A stretch of DNA of 64,000 nt from Rhodospirillaceae bacterium (GTDB lineage: Bacteria; Pseudomonadota; Alphaproteobacteria; UBA6615): assembly GCA_002713365.1 (NCBI GenBank), contig PASR01000014.1, positions 187,133 to 251,132 of the forward strand, in the 5' to 3' direction. Below the pieces are notes generated by a model. The model searched no databases and had not been told where the DNA came from. It was given only the letters and a program-made list of their open reading frames with translations. The position numbers and the translations under genes are program-made. Below, one piece after another: positions 17,895-28,300 of the stretch (position 1 is its first letter; each line of letters opens with the position of its first letter).

Positions 17895-19028
17895 ATGTCG
17901 TGGAATAACCAAGGTAGTGGGGGCGGTGGCCCATGGGGCGGTGGCCCAAAAGGACAATGGCCTCCTAGCAGTGGAGGTGGTGGGGGTAGTGCCACGCCGC
18001 CAAATATAGAAGAAATACTGCGTCGTAGTCAGGATAAGCTAAAACGCTTTTTGCCGGGAGGCTTTGGAAGTGGCCGCTCTATTGCTCTTTTAATTGTGGG
18101 TTTAGTAGCTTTATGGTTAATGAGCGGGCTATATAGGGTTCAACCTGATGAGCAAGGTGTTGAGCTGCTATTTGGCAAATGGGACGGTGTTATTACAGAG
18201 TCTGGTCTTCACTGGCGCTGGCCTGCGCCTATAGGCGAAGTACAAACACCTAAAGTTACTGTAATTAATCGAGTTAATATTGGCTTTCAAGACAGTAGTG
18301 ATCTTGGAGGGCGTGTATCTGGATCTAGAGATGTTCCACGTGAAAGCTTAATGTTGACAGGAGATCAAAATATCGCAGATGTAGATTTTACAGTGCAGTG
18401 GCGTATAATTAACGCCGGTAATTATCTATTTAATATTCGTGATCCTGAGGCAACTGTTAAGCTTGTTGCTGAAAGTGTTATGCGTGAAGTTGTGGGACAG
18501 ACTAAACTTGATGATTTAATTACTACTGCACGTGAGCAAGTACAGGGACAGGCAAGAGTATTACTTCAGCAAGTGCTTGATGGGTACGGTGCTGGGATAG
18601 GTATAGAGCGTATTCAGCTGCAGCTGACTAGCCCACCTCCGCCAGTAATTGATGCATTTAATGATGTTCAACGGGCTCGACAAGATAAAGAAAGGCTTCA
18701 AAATGAAGCCGAAGCATACCAAAACAGAATAGTTCCAACTGCACGTGGTGAAGCGGCAAGTGTTATTGAGGAAGCTACAGCATACAAAGAGAGAGTTACC
18801 AAAGAAGCAGAGGGAGAGGGTGCTAGGTTTAAAGAAATCTATCAATCTTATCTTATAGCTCCAGATATAACACGAAGGCGTTTATATATTGAGACCCTAA
18901 GAGACGTTTTGAAGGAAGCAAATAAGGTGATTATTGATGAAGGAGCTGAAGGTGGGCAAGGCGTTGTACCCTATTTACCTCTCAACGAAATCAACCGTAA
19001 TCGTAATACCGATAGTGGAGGCCAATAA
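17895..19028 (+). CDS. hflK: HflK, SPFH protease-regulator subunit
   Basis: The 377-residue membrane protein has the Gly/Pro/Trp-rich cytoplasmic N-terminus typical of HflK (residues 1-35), one transmembrane segment at about 60-77 and a periplasmic SPFH/band-7 domain. The coiled-coil region rich in Glu, Arg and Ala follows (about 255-310). HflK and HflC form the ring that encloses and restrains FtsH. The stop codon overlaps the hflC ATG by one base (TAATG), so the two are translationally coupled. An AGGGG Shine-Dalgarno supports the start. Confidence 0.96.
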   Translation: MSWNNQGSGGGGPWGGGPKGQWPPSSGGGGGSATPPNIEEILRRSQDKLKRFLPGGFGSGRSIALLIVGLVALWLMSGLYRVQPDEQGVELLFGKWDGVITESGLHWRWPAPIGEVQTPKVTVINRVNIGFQDSSDLGGRVSGSRDVPRESLMLTGDQNIADVDFTVQWRIINAGNYLFNIRDPEATVKLVAESVMREVVGQTKLDDLITTAREQVQGQARVLLQQVLDGYGAGIGIERIQLQLTSPPPPVIDAFNDVQRARQDKERLQNEAEAYQNRIVPTARGEAASVIEEATAYKERVTKEAEGEGARFKEIYQSYLIAPDITRRRLYIETLRDVLKEANKVIIDEGAEGGQGVVPYLPLNEINRNRNTDSGGQ

Positions 19029-19930
19029 TGTCAAGAGTTAAGTTAGCAATATTTGGTGCCATCATTATTGCGCTAGGTATTATTATTAGTGTTTCTGTAT
19101 TTACAGTCCGTGAAACGGAGCAGGCCTTGGTTTTGCAGTTTGGACAATGGAAACGTACAGCTTCTGATCCTGGTATACAGTTTAAATGGGCTTGGCAGAG
19201 CGCTCAAAAATTTGAAAAGAGAGTGTTGAGCGTAGATCCGCCGGCGGAAGAAGTACTGTTAAGTGATCAAAAGCGTATTTTAGTTGATGCTTTTGCACGT
19301 TATAAAATTAAAGACCCCTTGAAGTTTTTTCAAACGGTTCGTACAGAATCAACTTTTCAAAACAGGTTTGGTAATATTCTTACCTCAACGGTGAAGGAGG
19401 TAGTTGCTCAGCAGGCTCTTGAGGATATGTTATCTGAGAAGCGAAACTCAATAATGGAAACAATACGAGATAGCGTTGCTAAAAACTCTGTTAGTTTTGG
19501 AATCGAAGTTGTTGATATACGTATTGGGAGGTCTGAATTGCCTGAAGCAGTCTCTCAGAACGTATATGATCGTATGCGTACTGAGAGAGAACGTGAAGCT
19601 AACTTGCTGCGTGCGGAAGGTGAAGAGAATGCAAGGCGTATACGTGCCACTGCAGATAGGCAACAAGTTGAGATTGTTGCTGAGGCAGAACGAGAAGCAC
19701 AAGTTTTAAGAGGTAATGGTGACGCCGCACGTAATGGTATTCTTGGTGAGGCTTATGGCAAAGATCCTGAATTTTTTGAGTTTTTTAGATCTCTTGAGGC
19801 ATATCGGGAGACTTTTTCAGATCCCGGTACTACTATGCTTTTAAAGCCTGATAGTGACTTTTTTCGTTACTTTGGTGATGTCGGTGGATTGCCTGAAAGA
19901 AGATCCTCGGGAGCTACAAAAAGAAAATAG
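19028..19930 (+). CDS. hflC: HflC, SPFH protease-regulator subunit
   Basis: The 300-residue partner of HflK has an N-terminal transmembrane segment (about 7-25) and a band-7 domain beginning at VFTVRETEQALVLQFGQW. A charged helix containing RTEREREANLLRAEGEENARRIRATADR forms the coiled coil of the HflKC cage. HflC restrains FtsH proteolysis of membrane proteins. The order hflK-hflC-degP is common in alphaproteobacteria and groups envelope quality-control genes. Confidence 0.96.
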   Translation: MSRVKLAIFGAIIIALGIIISVSVFTVRETEQALVLQFGQWKRTASDPGIQFKWAWQSAQKFEKRVLSVDPPAEEVLLSDQKRILVDAFARYKIKDPLKFFQTVRTESTFQNRFGNILTSTVKEVVAQQALEDMLSEKRNSIMETIRDSVAKNSVSFGIEVVDIRIGRSELPEAVSQNVYDRMRTEREREANLLRAEGEENARRIRATADRQQVEIVAEAEREAQVLRGNGDAARNGILGEAYGKDPEFFEFFRSLEAYRETFSDPGTTMLLKPDSDFFRYFGDVGGLPERRSSGATKRK

Positions 19931-20263
19931 AGATATATGATTTGTATTTAATTGTTTTTCTATGTTAGGGCTATGCATTGGTTGTAAATTATTTAGGCAG
20001 AGTTTTGTTAATCTTAGATTTTAAGCCTGCCTAAATAATTTAAGTGAGTATTTCTTTGTTAGATTTGTCGCGGTAAAGCCTGAGTCGTGCCCTAATTCAA
20101 ACATATTAGAAATCTAAATTAGCCTTACTAAATATGGGATTAATAACTTAGTGCTTTTTGTGCATTATTCTAAGTAGTTATATTTTAACTTGGCAAGTTA
20201 GCTAGGAAAATTACAAAGTAAATTAGTTTGATAATTAGTTTATTAATAGGAGAAATGAAAAAA
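19931..20263. other. intergenic region between hflC and degP
   Basis: About 330 AT-rich bases without a convincing open frame. They contain a 16-bp perfect inverted repeat, listed separately, and the degP ribosome site AGGAGA at 20248-20253. A degP promoter is expected here, but I could not pick one with confidence. Confidence 0.6.
19985..20042. repeat. 16-bp perfect inverted repeat with 26-base loop
   Basis: The left arm, ending in TTTAGGCAG, and the right arm, beginning with CTGCCTAAA, are complementary over sixteen consecutive bases. As RNA it would form a strong stem after hflC, perhaps a processing or stabilising hairpin or a terminator without a clear U-run. As DNA it could be a protein site or a remnant of a small repeat element. 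Confidence 0.7.
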
Positions 20264-21772
20264 ATGCTGTCCAGACAAACCCATGATGTTCATAGGTCTT
20301 TTAAGAAGATGGTCAAAATTAATTTTTGTCTGAGCTCCTATTTGTGGATATCATATTTTATAGTTGCTCTTACTTTATTTGCACTGCCTGTTAGCGCCAG
20401 ATCAACTCCTGATTCATTTGCTGATTTAGCGCAGAAACTCTCGCCAGCAGTAGTTAATATATCGAGTTCACAATTAATTAGCAAAAACCCTAGACAAGGA
20501 CTTCCTAAAGCTCCTCCAGGTTCTCCTTTCGAAGATTTTTTTAAGGAATTTCTTGAAAAAAATAGGAAGGATGGAGGACGTCGTCAGGCGACTTCTTTGG
20601 GTTCCGGTTTTATAATTGATAAATCAGGTTTTGTTGTAACCAATAATCATGTGATTGCAGAAGCAGATGAAATTAAAGTTAAGCTGCATGATGATAGTAT
20701 TCACGTTGCAAAATTAATAGGACGAGACCCTAAGACTGATTTAGCCTTATTAAAAATTGAACCTAAGAAAGACTTGCCTTTTGTTAGCTGGGGTAACTCT
20801 AAGTCTGCAAGGGTGGGTGATTGGGTTCTCGCCATAGGGAATCCATTCGGACTTGGTGGAACCGTAACAGCAGGTATTATTTCCGCAAGACAAAGGGATA
20901 TTAGACAGGGGCCCTATGATAGTTTTTTACAAACTGATGCTTCTATTAATAGGGGAAATTCTGGCGGGCCTATGTTTAATATGAGAGGCAAGGTAATTGG
21001 TGTTAATACTGCTATATTCTCTCCAACTGGAGGAAGTGTGGGGGTTGGGTTTTCTATTCCATCTTCTATTGCTAAGAGTGTTGTAGCTCAATTGAAAGAG
21101 TTTGGTCGTACTAAACGAGGCTGGCTTGGAGTTAGGATTCAAGAGGTTACTTCTGAAATAGCTGATAGCTTGGGTCTTGAAAAAACTACAGGCGCACTTG
21201 TTGCAGAGGTTTCAGTTGGAGGACCTGCAGAGAAGAGTAATATTTTAGCAGGAGACGTAATTTTACGGTTTGATGGTAAGACAGTTCAACAGATGCGCGA
21301 TCTTCCAAGAATAGTTGCTGAAACTAGAATTGGAAAACCAGTAAAGGTTGATGTTTGGCGAAAAGGTAAGCGGCAGATTATTAATGTACTTGTAGGAGAG
21401 CTGGAAGAAGAGAAACCCGTTCTGAGTGCTACATCTCCTGCAGAAAGTTCTGGTAAGCCTAAAAACAGCGAAATAGAATCAATTGGTTTGGCGGTTACTG
21501 AAATTACAAAATCAATGCGTGAACAATATAATGTACCAGATGATATAAGAGGTGTATTGGTTACAGGTGTTGTAGCTGGATCAGGATCAGCTGAGAAAGG
21601 TCTTAAGCCTGGTGATATCATTGTAGAAGTAAATCAGGAAGAGGTTTCTCTCCCTGGTCAGATAACCGCAAAAATAAATCAAGCAATAAAAAATGGTCGA
21701 AATTCTATACTGTTATTAGTGAATCGTAATGGAACTTTAAGATTTCATGCAGTACGTATCGATAAGAACTAA
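20264..21772 (+). CDS. degP: Do-family periplasmic serine protease/chaperone (DegP/HtrA)
   Basis: The 502-residue protein degrades or refolds damaged envelope proteins. An N-terminal hydrophobic segment ending at ALPVSARS is a signal peptide. The trypsin-like triad is intact: His129 (TNNHVI), Asp159 (DLALLKI) and Ser233 (NRGNSGGPM). Two PDZ domains follow (RGWLGVRIQEV and the ESIGLAVTEI region). Three starts are possible. AGGAG is eleven bases before the ATG at 20264 and only two before the ATG at 20255, while the upstream TTG at 20228 has no ribosome site, so 20264 is preferred. It follows hflKC. Confidence 0.93.
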   Translation: MLSRQTHDVHRSFKKMVKINFCLSSYLWISYFIVALTLFALPVSARSTPDSFADLAQKLSPAVVNISSSQLISKNPRQGLPKAPPGSPFEDFFKEFLEKNRKDGGRRQATSLGSGFIIDKSGFVVTNNHVIAEADEIKVKLHDDSIHVAKLIGRDPKTDLALLKIEPKKDLPFVSWGNSKSARVGDWVLAIGNPFGLGGTVTAGIISARQRDIRQGPYDSFLQTDASINRGNSGGPMFNMRGKVIGVNTAIFSPTGGSVGVGFSIPSSIAKSVVAQLKEFGRTKRGWLGVRIQEVTSEIADSLGLEKTTGALVAEVSVGGPAEKSNILAGDVILRFDGKTVQQMRDLPRIVAETRIGKPVKVDVWRKGKRQIINVLVGELEEEKPVLSATSPAESSGKPKNSEIESIGLAVTEITKSMREQYNVPDDIRGVLVTGVVAGSGSAEKGLKPGDIIVEVNQEEVSLPGQITAKINQAIKNGRNSILLLVNRNGTLRFHAVRIDKN

Positions 21773-21830
21773 TGAAAATCATTACTTAATTTAATTATTG
21801 TAAAAGATTAGAGTTTATGAGGGTTATAAT

Positions 21831-23105
21831 TTGACACATACAAGTGATACAACTGTTTATCATTCGCGTCTAATTTATCCCTTTCAAGGGTTACGACCCC
21901 AGACAGAATCAGTTGATGAGGTCGCAGCACCGCCCTATGATGTTTTATCTAGTTCTGAAGCTCGTCTACTAGCACATGATAAGCCGCTAAGCTTTCTTCA
22001 CATATCAAAACCGGAAATTGATTTACCAGAAGGCACTGATCCATTTTCTAATGCTGTTTATGAAAAGGGTGCAGAAAATATATGCAGTATGCTTGAATCT
22101 GGGGTCTTAGTTAAAGATAAGAATTCTTGCTATTATATTTATAGATTAGAAACTGAAAACCACAGGCAAACCGGGTTGGTAGGTGTTGCTCCTATAAGCG
22201 CCTACGATGAAAATCGTATTCGAAAGCACGAATTTACACGGCCAGATAAAGAGACTGACCGGGTAAAACAAATCGATTATGTTAATGCACAAACCGGACC
22301 TGTGTTACTGGTACATCGACCCTCAGAACCTATTTCTATGATTTTACATGAAATTACTATGGGGCCATCACTTTATGAGGTTGAGTTAAGTGATGGAGTT
22401 AAACACTCATTATGGCTTGTTGAAGATAGTGCAGTTAAAAGCCGTATAGACACAGCTTATGAAGATTTGGATTGTTTATATATAGCTGACGGTCACCATC
22501 GCTCGGCTGCTGCTTCGCGGGTATGTGATATTAGACGAAGTGCTAATCCTAATCATAATGGCAGCGAGGCTTATAATAGGTTTTTGATTGTGGCTTTTCC
22601 ATCTAATGAATTACAAATATTAGATTATAATCGTATTGTTCTCGACTTGAATAATCTATCTTCGGATAACTTTCTCGATCGATTAAATAAAGATTTTGAG
22701 GTTATACATTCTGATCATCCAGTAAAACCCAATTGTCGAGAAGTTTTTGGTATGTATTTAGAAAAGAATTGGTATAAACTTAAATTACGTGTATCTCCTC
22801 GCAGAGAAATATCTATTATAGAGCAGTTGGACGTCCGTATATTATCTGATCGTATATTAGAGCCAATACTAGGGGTTGGTGACTTACGTACCGATCCACG
22901 CATTAATTTTGTGGGAGGTGTTCGCGGTCTTGAAGAACTAGAACTAAGCGTTGATAGTGGAAAATGGGAAGTTGCATTTTCTCTTTTTCCAACAGAGATA
23001 GAAGATTTAATGACTGTTGCTGATATAGGCGAAGTGATGCCACCAAAATCAACTTGGTTTGAACCTAAGCTTGCTGATGGATTAGTTTCATACCCTATAG
23101 AATAA
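21831..23105 (+). CDS. DUF1015 family protein
   Basis: The 424-residue protein is a full-length DUF1015 member, recognisable by FQGLRPQTESVDEVAAPPYDVLSS near the N-terminus and the IADGHHRSAAASRV motif around residues 220-233. The family is widespread and its biochemical role is not settled. The GHHR motif resembles ParB/SerK-like nucleotide-handling folds, which is only an analogy. It starts at TTG, supported by GAGGG seven bases upstream. It lies between degP and miaA with short gaps; no partner is evident. Confidence 0.88.
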   Translation: MTHTSDTTVYHSRLIYPFQGLRPQTESVDEVAAPPYDVLSSSEARLLAHDKPLSFLHISKPEIDLPEGTDPFSNAVYEKGAENICSMLESGVLVKDKNSCYYIYRLETENHRQTGLVGVAPISAYDENRIRKHEFTRPDKETDRVKQIDYVNAQTGPVLLVHRPSEPISMILHEITMGPSLYEVELSDGVKHSLWLVEDSAVKSRIDTAYEDLDCLYIADGHHRSAAASRVCDIRRSANPNHNGSEAYNRFLIVAFPSNELQILDYNRIVLDLNNLSSDNFLDRLNKDFEVIHSDHPVKPNCREVFGMYLEKNWYKLKLRVSPRREISIIEQLDVRILSDRILEPILGVGDLRTDPRINFVGGVRGLEELELSVDSGKWEVAFSLFPTEIEDLMTVADIGEVMPPKSTWFEPKLADGLVSYPIE

Positions 23106-23131
23106 ATTAATCTCTATGGAGATATTAGCCT

Positions 23132-24076
23132 ATGAAGCAGTCCCCGGTCATTGTGATTGGTGGGCCGACTGCCTGCGGCAAGTCTGGCCTGGCTCTTGCT
23201 ATTGCAGAAAATTTTGATGGTATTATAGTTAATGCTGACGCAATTCAGGTCTATCGTGACTTAAGAATTCTCACAGCTCGTCCTACTGAAGATGAAGAAA
23301 AAAGAATACCCCATCGTTTATATGGAATTTTAGATGCTAAAGAGAGCTGCTCTGCGGGGACCTGGCAAGCTTTGGCTTTGAAAGAGATTGAAAATATTCA
23401 AAATATTGGGAAACTGCCAATTATTGTAGGAGGAACAGGCTTATATCTAAAAGCTTTAACTGAAGGAATTGCTCCAATCCCTAAAATACCTCTTTCAGTT
23501 CGTAAGTCAGTGCGTGAGTTTTATTCTGAGGTGGGAAAAGCAGAATTTTACACCCAATTTACAAAAAAAGATCCAATTACGGCTGCAAGGATTCAACCCA
23601 ATGATGCGCAACGTCTTATGAGAGCTTGGGAGGTAATGGAGGCGACAGGTAAATCAATTTCATTATGGCAAGAAGAAAAAATGCAGTCACCCAACTTGAA
23701 GTTTACTATGGTTGTCGGCACACCACTACGCGAAACTTTGTACGCGGCTTGTGATAAAAGAATTTTCAATATGATCTCTGATGGGGTTCTGGAAGAGGTT
23801 AAGGCATTAATGATACGCTTTCAAAATGAAAAGTTTAATAATCTTCCAGTATTTAAAGCTATTGCGTTTAAGGAGTTCTCTTCCTATTTAGCTGGAGACA
23901 CTACTCTTGATATAGCGATTACTAAAGCACAACAACAAACTAGAAGATATGCTAAACGACAGATGACGTGGTTTAGGAATCAAACCAATATTGAGGCAGG
24001 CAATAAAAAAAGAAATGTAAAGGTTTTGAAATATTCTTACTTGAATCATGATAAAATCATTTCAGATATATCTTGA
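23132..24076 (+). CDS. miaA: tRNA dimethylallyltransferase
   Basis: The 314-residue enzyme adds a dimethylallyl group to A37 of tRNAs that read codons beginning with U. The N-terminal P-loop GGPTACGKSG, the NADAIQVYRDL segment that holds the catalytic Asp, and GGTGLYLKAL are typical; the C-terminal part has RRYAKRQMTWFRNQ, which contacts tRNA. GGAG precedes the ATG. Its position immediately upstream of the acetolactate synthase genes is a common alphaproteobacterial arrangement. Confidence 0.96.
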   Translation: MKQSPVIVIGGPTACGKSGLALAIAENFDGIIVNADAIQVYRDLRILTARPTEDEEKRIPHRLYGILDAKESCSAGTWQALALKEIENIQNIGKLPIIVGGTGLYLKALTEGIAPIPKIPLSVRKSVREFYSEVGKAEFYTQFTKKDPITAARIQPNDAQRLMRAWEVMEATGKSISLWQEEKMQSPNLKFTMVVGTPLRETLYAACDKRIFNMISDGVLEEVKALMIRFQNEKFNNLPVFKAIAFKEFSSYLAGDTTLDIAITKAQQQTRRYAKRQMTWFRNQTNIEAGNKKRNVKVLKYSYLNHDKIISDIS

Positions 24077-24279
24077 CAACAAAATATTTGTTATTATGTT
24101 GCGTGCCGGTGTTGAGCAATGGTTTGGATAGTTAGCCAATTTGATGACTTCTGATGGTGTAATATTAATTTCTAGGTTAGAAGTTTTATTGTAATATCTA
24201 ATGCCTATTATAAATATTTGATGGGATACTGAGGTGGGTCAATATTTTTGGGCTTTTTTAAGTAATATTGTTGGTGTAG

Positions 24280-24288
24280 TGGTATAAT
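24280..24288 (+). promoter_or_regulatory. candidate extended -10 promoter of ilvB
   Basis: TGG-TATAAT is a consensus -10 hexamer with the extended TGn element, 65 bases before the ilvB ATG. No good -35 hexamer is seen 16-18 bases upstream, which extended -10 promoters can tolerate. The 277-base leader shows no valine, leucine or isoleucine codon run. Confidence 0.42.
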
Positions 24289-24353
24289 TATCTTTACGAC
24301 AGTTTTTGTTAAATTTGGAATCTTTCGGTGAATATTTTGAAAGGTAGTATGGG

Positions 24354-26123
24354 ATGTCTGAAAATCGTATGTCAGGCGCTGAAATAGTTATAAAAGCGCT
24401 TGCCGATCAAGGTGTTGAAGTTATATTTGGTTATCCTGGTGGTGCAGTATTACCATTGTATGATGCAATTTTTAAACAAAATAGAGTAAAGCATATTTTG
24501 GTGCGTCATGAACAAGGTGCTGTTCATATGGCTGAGGGATACGCCCGGTCGACTGGTAAAACTGGCGTGGTACTAGTCACGTCAGGACCAGGAGCTACTA
24601 ACGCGGTAACTGGTTTAACCGACGCTTTGATGGATAGTGTGCCCTTGATATGTTTAACTGGACAAGTTCCTACGCACCTAATTGGTAATGATGCTTTTCA
24701 AGAAGCAGACACTACAGGCATAACAAGACCTTGCACTAAGCATAACTATTTAGTTAAAGATGTAGCAGACTTACCTTCTGTTATGCATGAAGCTTTTTAT
24801 ATAGCTGCATCTGGGCGACCAGGGCCAGTAGTTATAGACTTACCAAAGGATGTTCAATTTGCTGAGGGTGAGTATATTGGACCTGAAAAGGTTGAACAAC
24901 GACATTATCAGCCACAAAAAACTGGAGATCCACAGAGCATTAAAGAGGCGGTCGATTTAATAGCTAAGGCTAAGAGACCAATATTTTATATTGGAGGAGG
25001 TTGTATCAACTCTGGAATAGCTTCTTGTAGAGCTGTAACTGAGTTGGTCAAGCTCACTGGCTATCCGGCAACTACCACTTTGATGGGATTAGGGGCAATT
25101 CCATCATCATCACCACAGTGGTTGGGAATGCTGGGTATGCATGGAACTTACGAGGCTAATCTAGCTATGCATGGGTGTGATGTCATGATTGCGGTTGGCG
25201 CTAGATTCGATGATAGAGTAACTGGTCGAATTGATGCTTTTTCTCCAGGGTCTAAAAAAATACATATTGATATTGACCCAAGCTCCATTAACAAAAATGT
25301 TGCAGTAGATATACCTATTATTGGAGATATTGGATCAGTAATTAGTCAAATGCTGGATGTATGGAAAAAGAAATCTCCTAAAATAGATGGTAAAGCAATA
25401 GAAAATTGGTGGAAACAATTAGACGAATGGAGATCCGTTGATTGTTTGCAATATGAGCAAGGCTCATCACCCAAAGATTCTATTAAGCCGCAATATGCAA
25501 TTCAAAGATTATATGAGCTTACTAAGGATCGTGAGACTTTTATTACCACAGAGGTTGGTCAGCATCAAATGTGGGCGGCTCAATTTTATAAATTTGAAGA
25601 ACCAAATCATTGGATGACTTCTGGCGGTCTTGGAACAATGGGTTATGGGCTGCCGGCAGCAATTGGCGTTCAGGTTGCTCACCCAGATAAGTTGGTTGTG
25701 GACATTGCTGGCGAAGGTTCAACAATGATGAATATACAGGAATTGGGAACTATGGCCCAATACAACTTACCAGTTAAGGTTTTTATCATTAATAACGAAT
25801 GGCTTGGAATGGTACGTCAATGGCAAGAATTGCTTCATGGTGGAAGATATGCTGAATCATACTCAGCAGGTTTACCAGACTTTATTAAACTTGCTGAATC
25901 TTATGGAATGACAGGGTTACGAGCAACACAACCTGATCAAGTTGATAGTGTCATTGCTCAGATGTTGGAAACGCCTGGACCAGTAATAGTGGATATGGTT
26001 GTTTCAAAGGAAGAAAATTGCCTGCCTATGATCCCTGGAGGAGCAGCCCATAATGAAATATTACTGGGTCTTAATGAACATGAAGAACAGACACAATCTG
26101 AAGATGGAATGGTACTGGTATAG
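24354..26123 (+). CDS. ilvB: acetolactate synthase large subunit
   Basis: The 589-residue ThDP enzyme condenses pyruvate with pyruvate or 2-oxobutyrate in valine, leucine and isoleucine synthesis. The catalytic Glu lies in RHEQGAVHMAEGYARSTG, the FAD-binding middle domain follows, and the ThDP-Mg motif is GEGSTMMNIQELGT. The C-terminus has the family MVRQWQELLHGGRYAESY segment. The regulatory subunit gene begins 44 bases downstream, followed by ilvC, forming a biosynthetic operon. Confidence 0.97.
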   Translation: MSENRMSGAEIVIKALADQGVEVIFGYPGGAVLPLYDAIFKQNRVKHILVRHEQGAVHMAEGYARSTGKTGVVLVTSGPGATNAVTGLTDALMDSVPLICLTGQVPTHLIGNDAFQEADTTGITRPCTKHNYLVKDVADLPSVMHEAFYIAASGRPGPVVIDLPKDVQFAEGEYIGPEKVEQRHYQPQKTGDPQSIKEAVDLIAKAKRPIFYIGGGCINSGIASCRAVTELVKLTGYPATTTLMGLGAIPSSSPQWLGMLGMHGTYEANLAMHGCDVMIAVGARFDDRVTGRIDAFSPGSKKIHIDIDPSSINKNVAVDIPIIGDIGSVISQMLDVWKKKSPKIDGKAIENWWKQLDEWRSVDCLQYEQGSSPKDSIKPQYAIQRLYELTKDRETFITTEVGQHQMWAAQFYKFEEPNHWMTSGGLGTMGYGLPAAIGVQVAHPDKLVVDIAGEGSTMMNIQELGTMAQYNLPVKVFIINNEWLGMVRQWQELLHGGRYAESYSAGLPDFIKLAESYGMTGLRATQPDQVDSVIAQMLETPGPVIVDMVVSKEENCLPMIPGGAAHNEILLGLNEHEEQTQSEDGMVLV

Positions 26124-26167
26124 GCTAGTAATACTTTCTTATTCCGTTTTATAAGTACGAGTGTAAA

Positions 26168-26683
26168 ATGAAAAATAATATTGAACGACATGTTCTGGCA
26201 GTACTAGTTGATAATGAACCTGGCGTATTAGCTAGAGTTGTTGGTCTATTCTCAGGTCGCGGCTATAATATTGAAAGTTTAACTGTTGCTACGGTAAGTG
26301 AAGATGATTCATCTTCAAGAATAAATGTAGTGACATCGGGTACTCCAATGATTATTGAGCAGATTAAGGCACAGTTGGAACGCTTAGTTCCTGTACAAGA
26401 GGTTAATGATTTAACAGCTGAGGGACCTCATGTTGAACATGAGTTTATATTGATAAAAATTACTAATACCGGTCCCGAAAGGCTAGAAGCCTTGCGTATT
26501 GCCGATATATTTCGTGCTAGAGTTGTCGACACAGCGGTAGATTCTTTTGTTTTTTCTATAAATGGTTCACCTGAAAAAATTGAGAGTTTTTTAGAGTTGA
26601 TGCGTAATCTTGGAATGGTTGAAATTGCTCGATCAGGAGTTGTTGCGATAAAACGTGGAGAAAAAAGAATAGATAATGATTAA
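26168..26683 (+). CDS. ilvH: acetolactate synthase small (regulatory) subunit
   Basis: The 171-residue subunit binds valine and tunes the large subunit. An ACT domain occupies the N-terminus (HVLAVLVDNEPGVLARVVGLFSGRGYNIESLTV, with the Gly and Asn residues that contact valine). A second ferredoxin-like domain (about 80-160) ends in RSGVVAIKRGE. The length matches IlvH/IlvN3-type full-length regulators. It lies between ilvB and ilvC. Confidence 0.96.
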   Translation: MKNNIERHVLAVLVDNEPGVLARVVGLFSGRGYNIESLTVATVSEDDSSSRINVVTSGTPMIIEQIKAQLERLVPVQEVNDLTAEGPHVEHEFILIKITNTGPERLEALRIADIFRARVVDTAVDSFVFSINGSPEKIESFLELMRNLGMVEIARSGVVAIKRGEKRIDND

Positions 26684-26777
26684 TTTTTTTTAAGTCATTT
26701 TAAAGTCCGCGTTGGCAAATGGTACTTCGACATGTAAATAACATTTATTATTGAACATTTAGATTTAAAAATTATAA

Positions 26778-27821
<1,044 letters not shown>

Positions 27822-28167
27822 ATATTTATAGGTATAAGGTAATAAATTTAACTATAAAAAAAATAGATATTTTCGTATTTATTATATTTTATAGGCATAA
27901 TTTTTAATAAAATCATTGCGGTAAACAATAAAAAGGGCCTAGAACTAAGTAATTAATATTAATTTTTTGATAAATTGCTTACTTAGTATTTGCATGTTTA
28001 AATTTTTATGGGTTAGTGGTTGAGTAGATTTATGACTAACTCAGATGAACTTAGATAAGGAATTATAGAGATTGCGTCATTTATTTGCGGGGTATGAAGT
28101 GAATAGATTTTCGAAAATTTTTTTCTATTCCATATTAATAAGTAGGTTTTTTTATTTTACGAAGAAG
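27822..28167. other. intergenic region between ilvC and the leuA leader
   Basis: This AT-rich stretch holds a 9-bp inverted repeat (listed separately) and a T-rich tract near 28131-28156. I see no reliable promoter. The short frame at about 28031 (nine codons from ATG) has no ribosome site and is not annotated. Confidence 0.55.
27944..27987 (+). terminator. candidate ilvC terminator hairpin
   Basis: ACTAAGTAA and TTACTTAGT are complementary over nine bases around a 26-base AT-rich loop. There is no strong U-run after the stem, so a processing hairpin or operator is possible. Confidence 0.35.
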
Positions 28168-28209
28168 ATGTTCAGCGGCAGCTTTAGTCAACGACTTAGG
28201 TGCCCCTAA
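28168..28209 (+). CDS. candidate leuA leader peptide (13 codons)
   Basis: The frame ATG to TAA encodes MFSGSFSQRLRCP. A GAAGAAG purine stretch lies directly before the ATG. The last sense codon is Pro with Cys before it, a slow termination context that arrest peptides such as TnaC also use. Its codons 5 to 13 and the stop supply the left strand of three helices in the following nested hairpin, so ribosome position on this frame would decide which helices form. It lacks a leucine-codon run (only one CTT), so a classical leucine attenuator is not indicated. Evidence is structural only. Confidence 0.45.
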   Translation: MFSGSFSQRLRCP

Positions 28210-28273
28210 ACATCATTGTAACCCATAGTATTGGGTTATCATTTTTAGGGGGAGTCGTTACGAGCGCTAAAGT
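28181..28273 (+). promoter_or_regulatory. nested hairpin in leuA 5' leader
   Basis: Four coaxial helices are visible, outermost first: CTTTAG (28182-28187) with CTAAAG (28267-28272); AACGACT (28190-28196) with AGTCGTT (28253-28259); CCCCTAAA (28203-28210) with TTTAGGGG (28244-28251); AACCCA (28220-28225) with TGGGTT (28232-28237). The 3' side ends 28 bases before the leuA ATG, and no U-run follows, so control of translation start seems likelier than termination. I could not match it to a known RNA family. Confidence 0.6.
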
Positions 28274-28300
28274 TAACGAACCTAAATTGGAACTGGACCA

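Noticed and set aside
28168-28300. Classical leucine attenuator of leuA
   Set aside because: The leader frame has one leucine codon only, and no U-run follows the hairpin. A different kind of leader is proposed instead.
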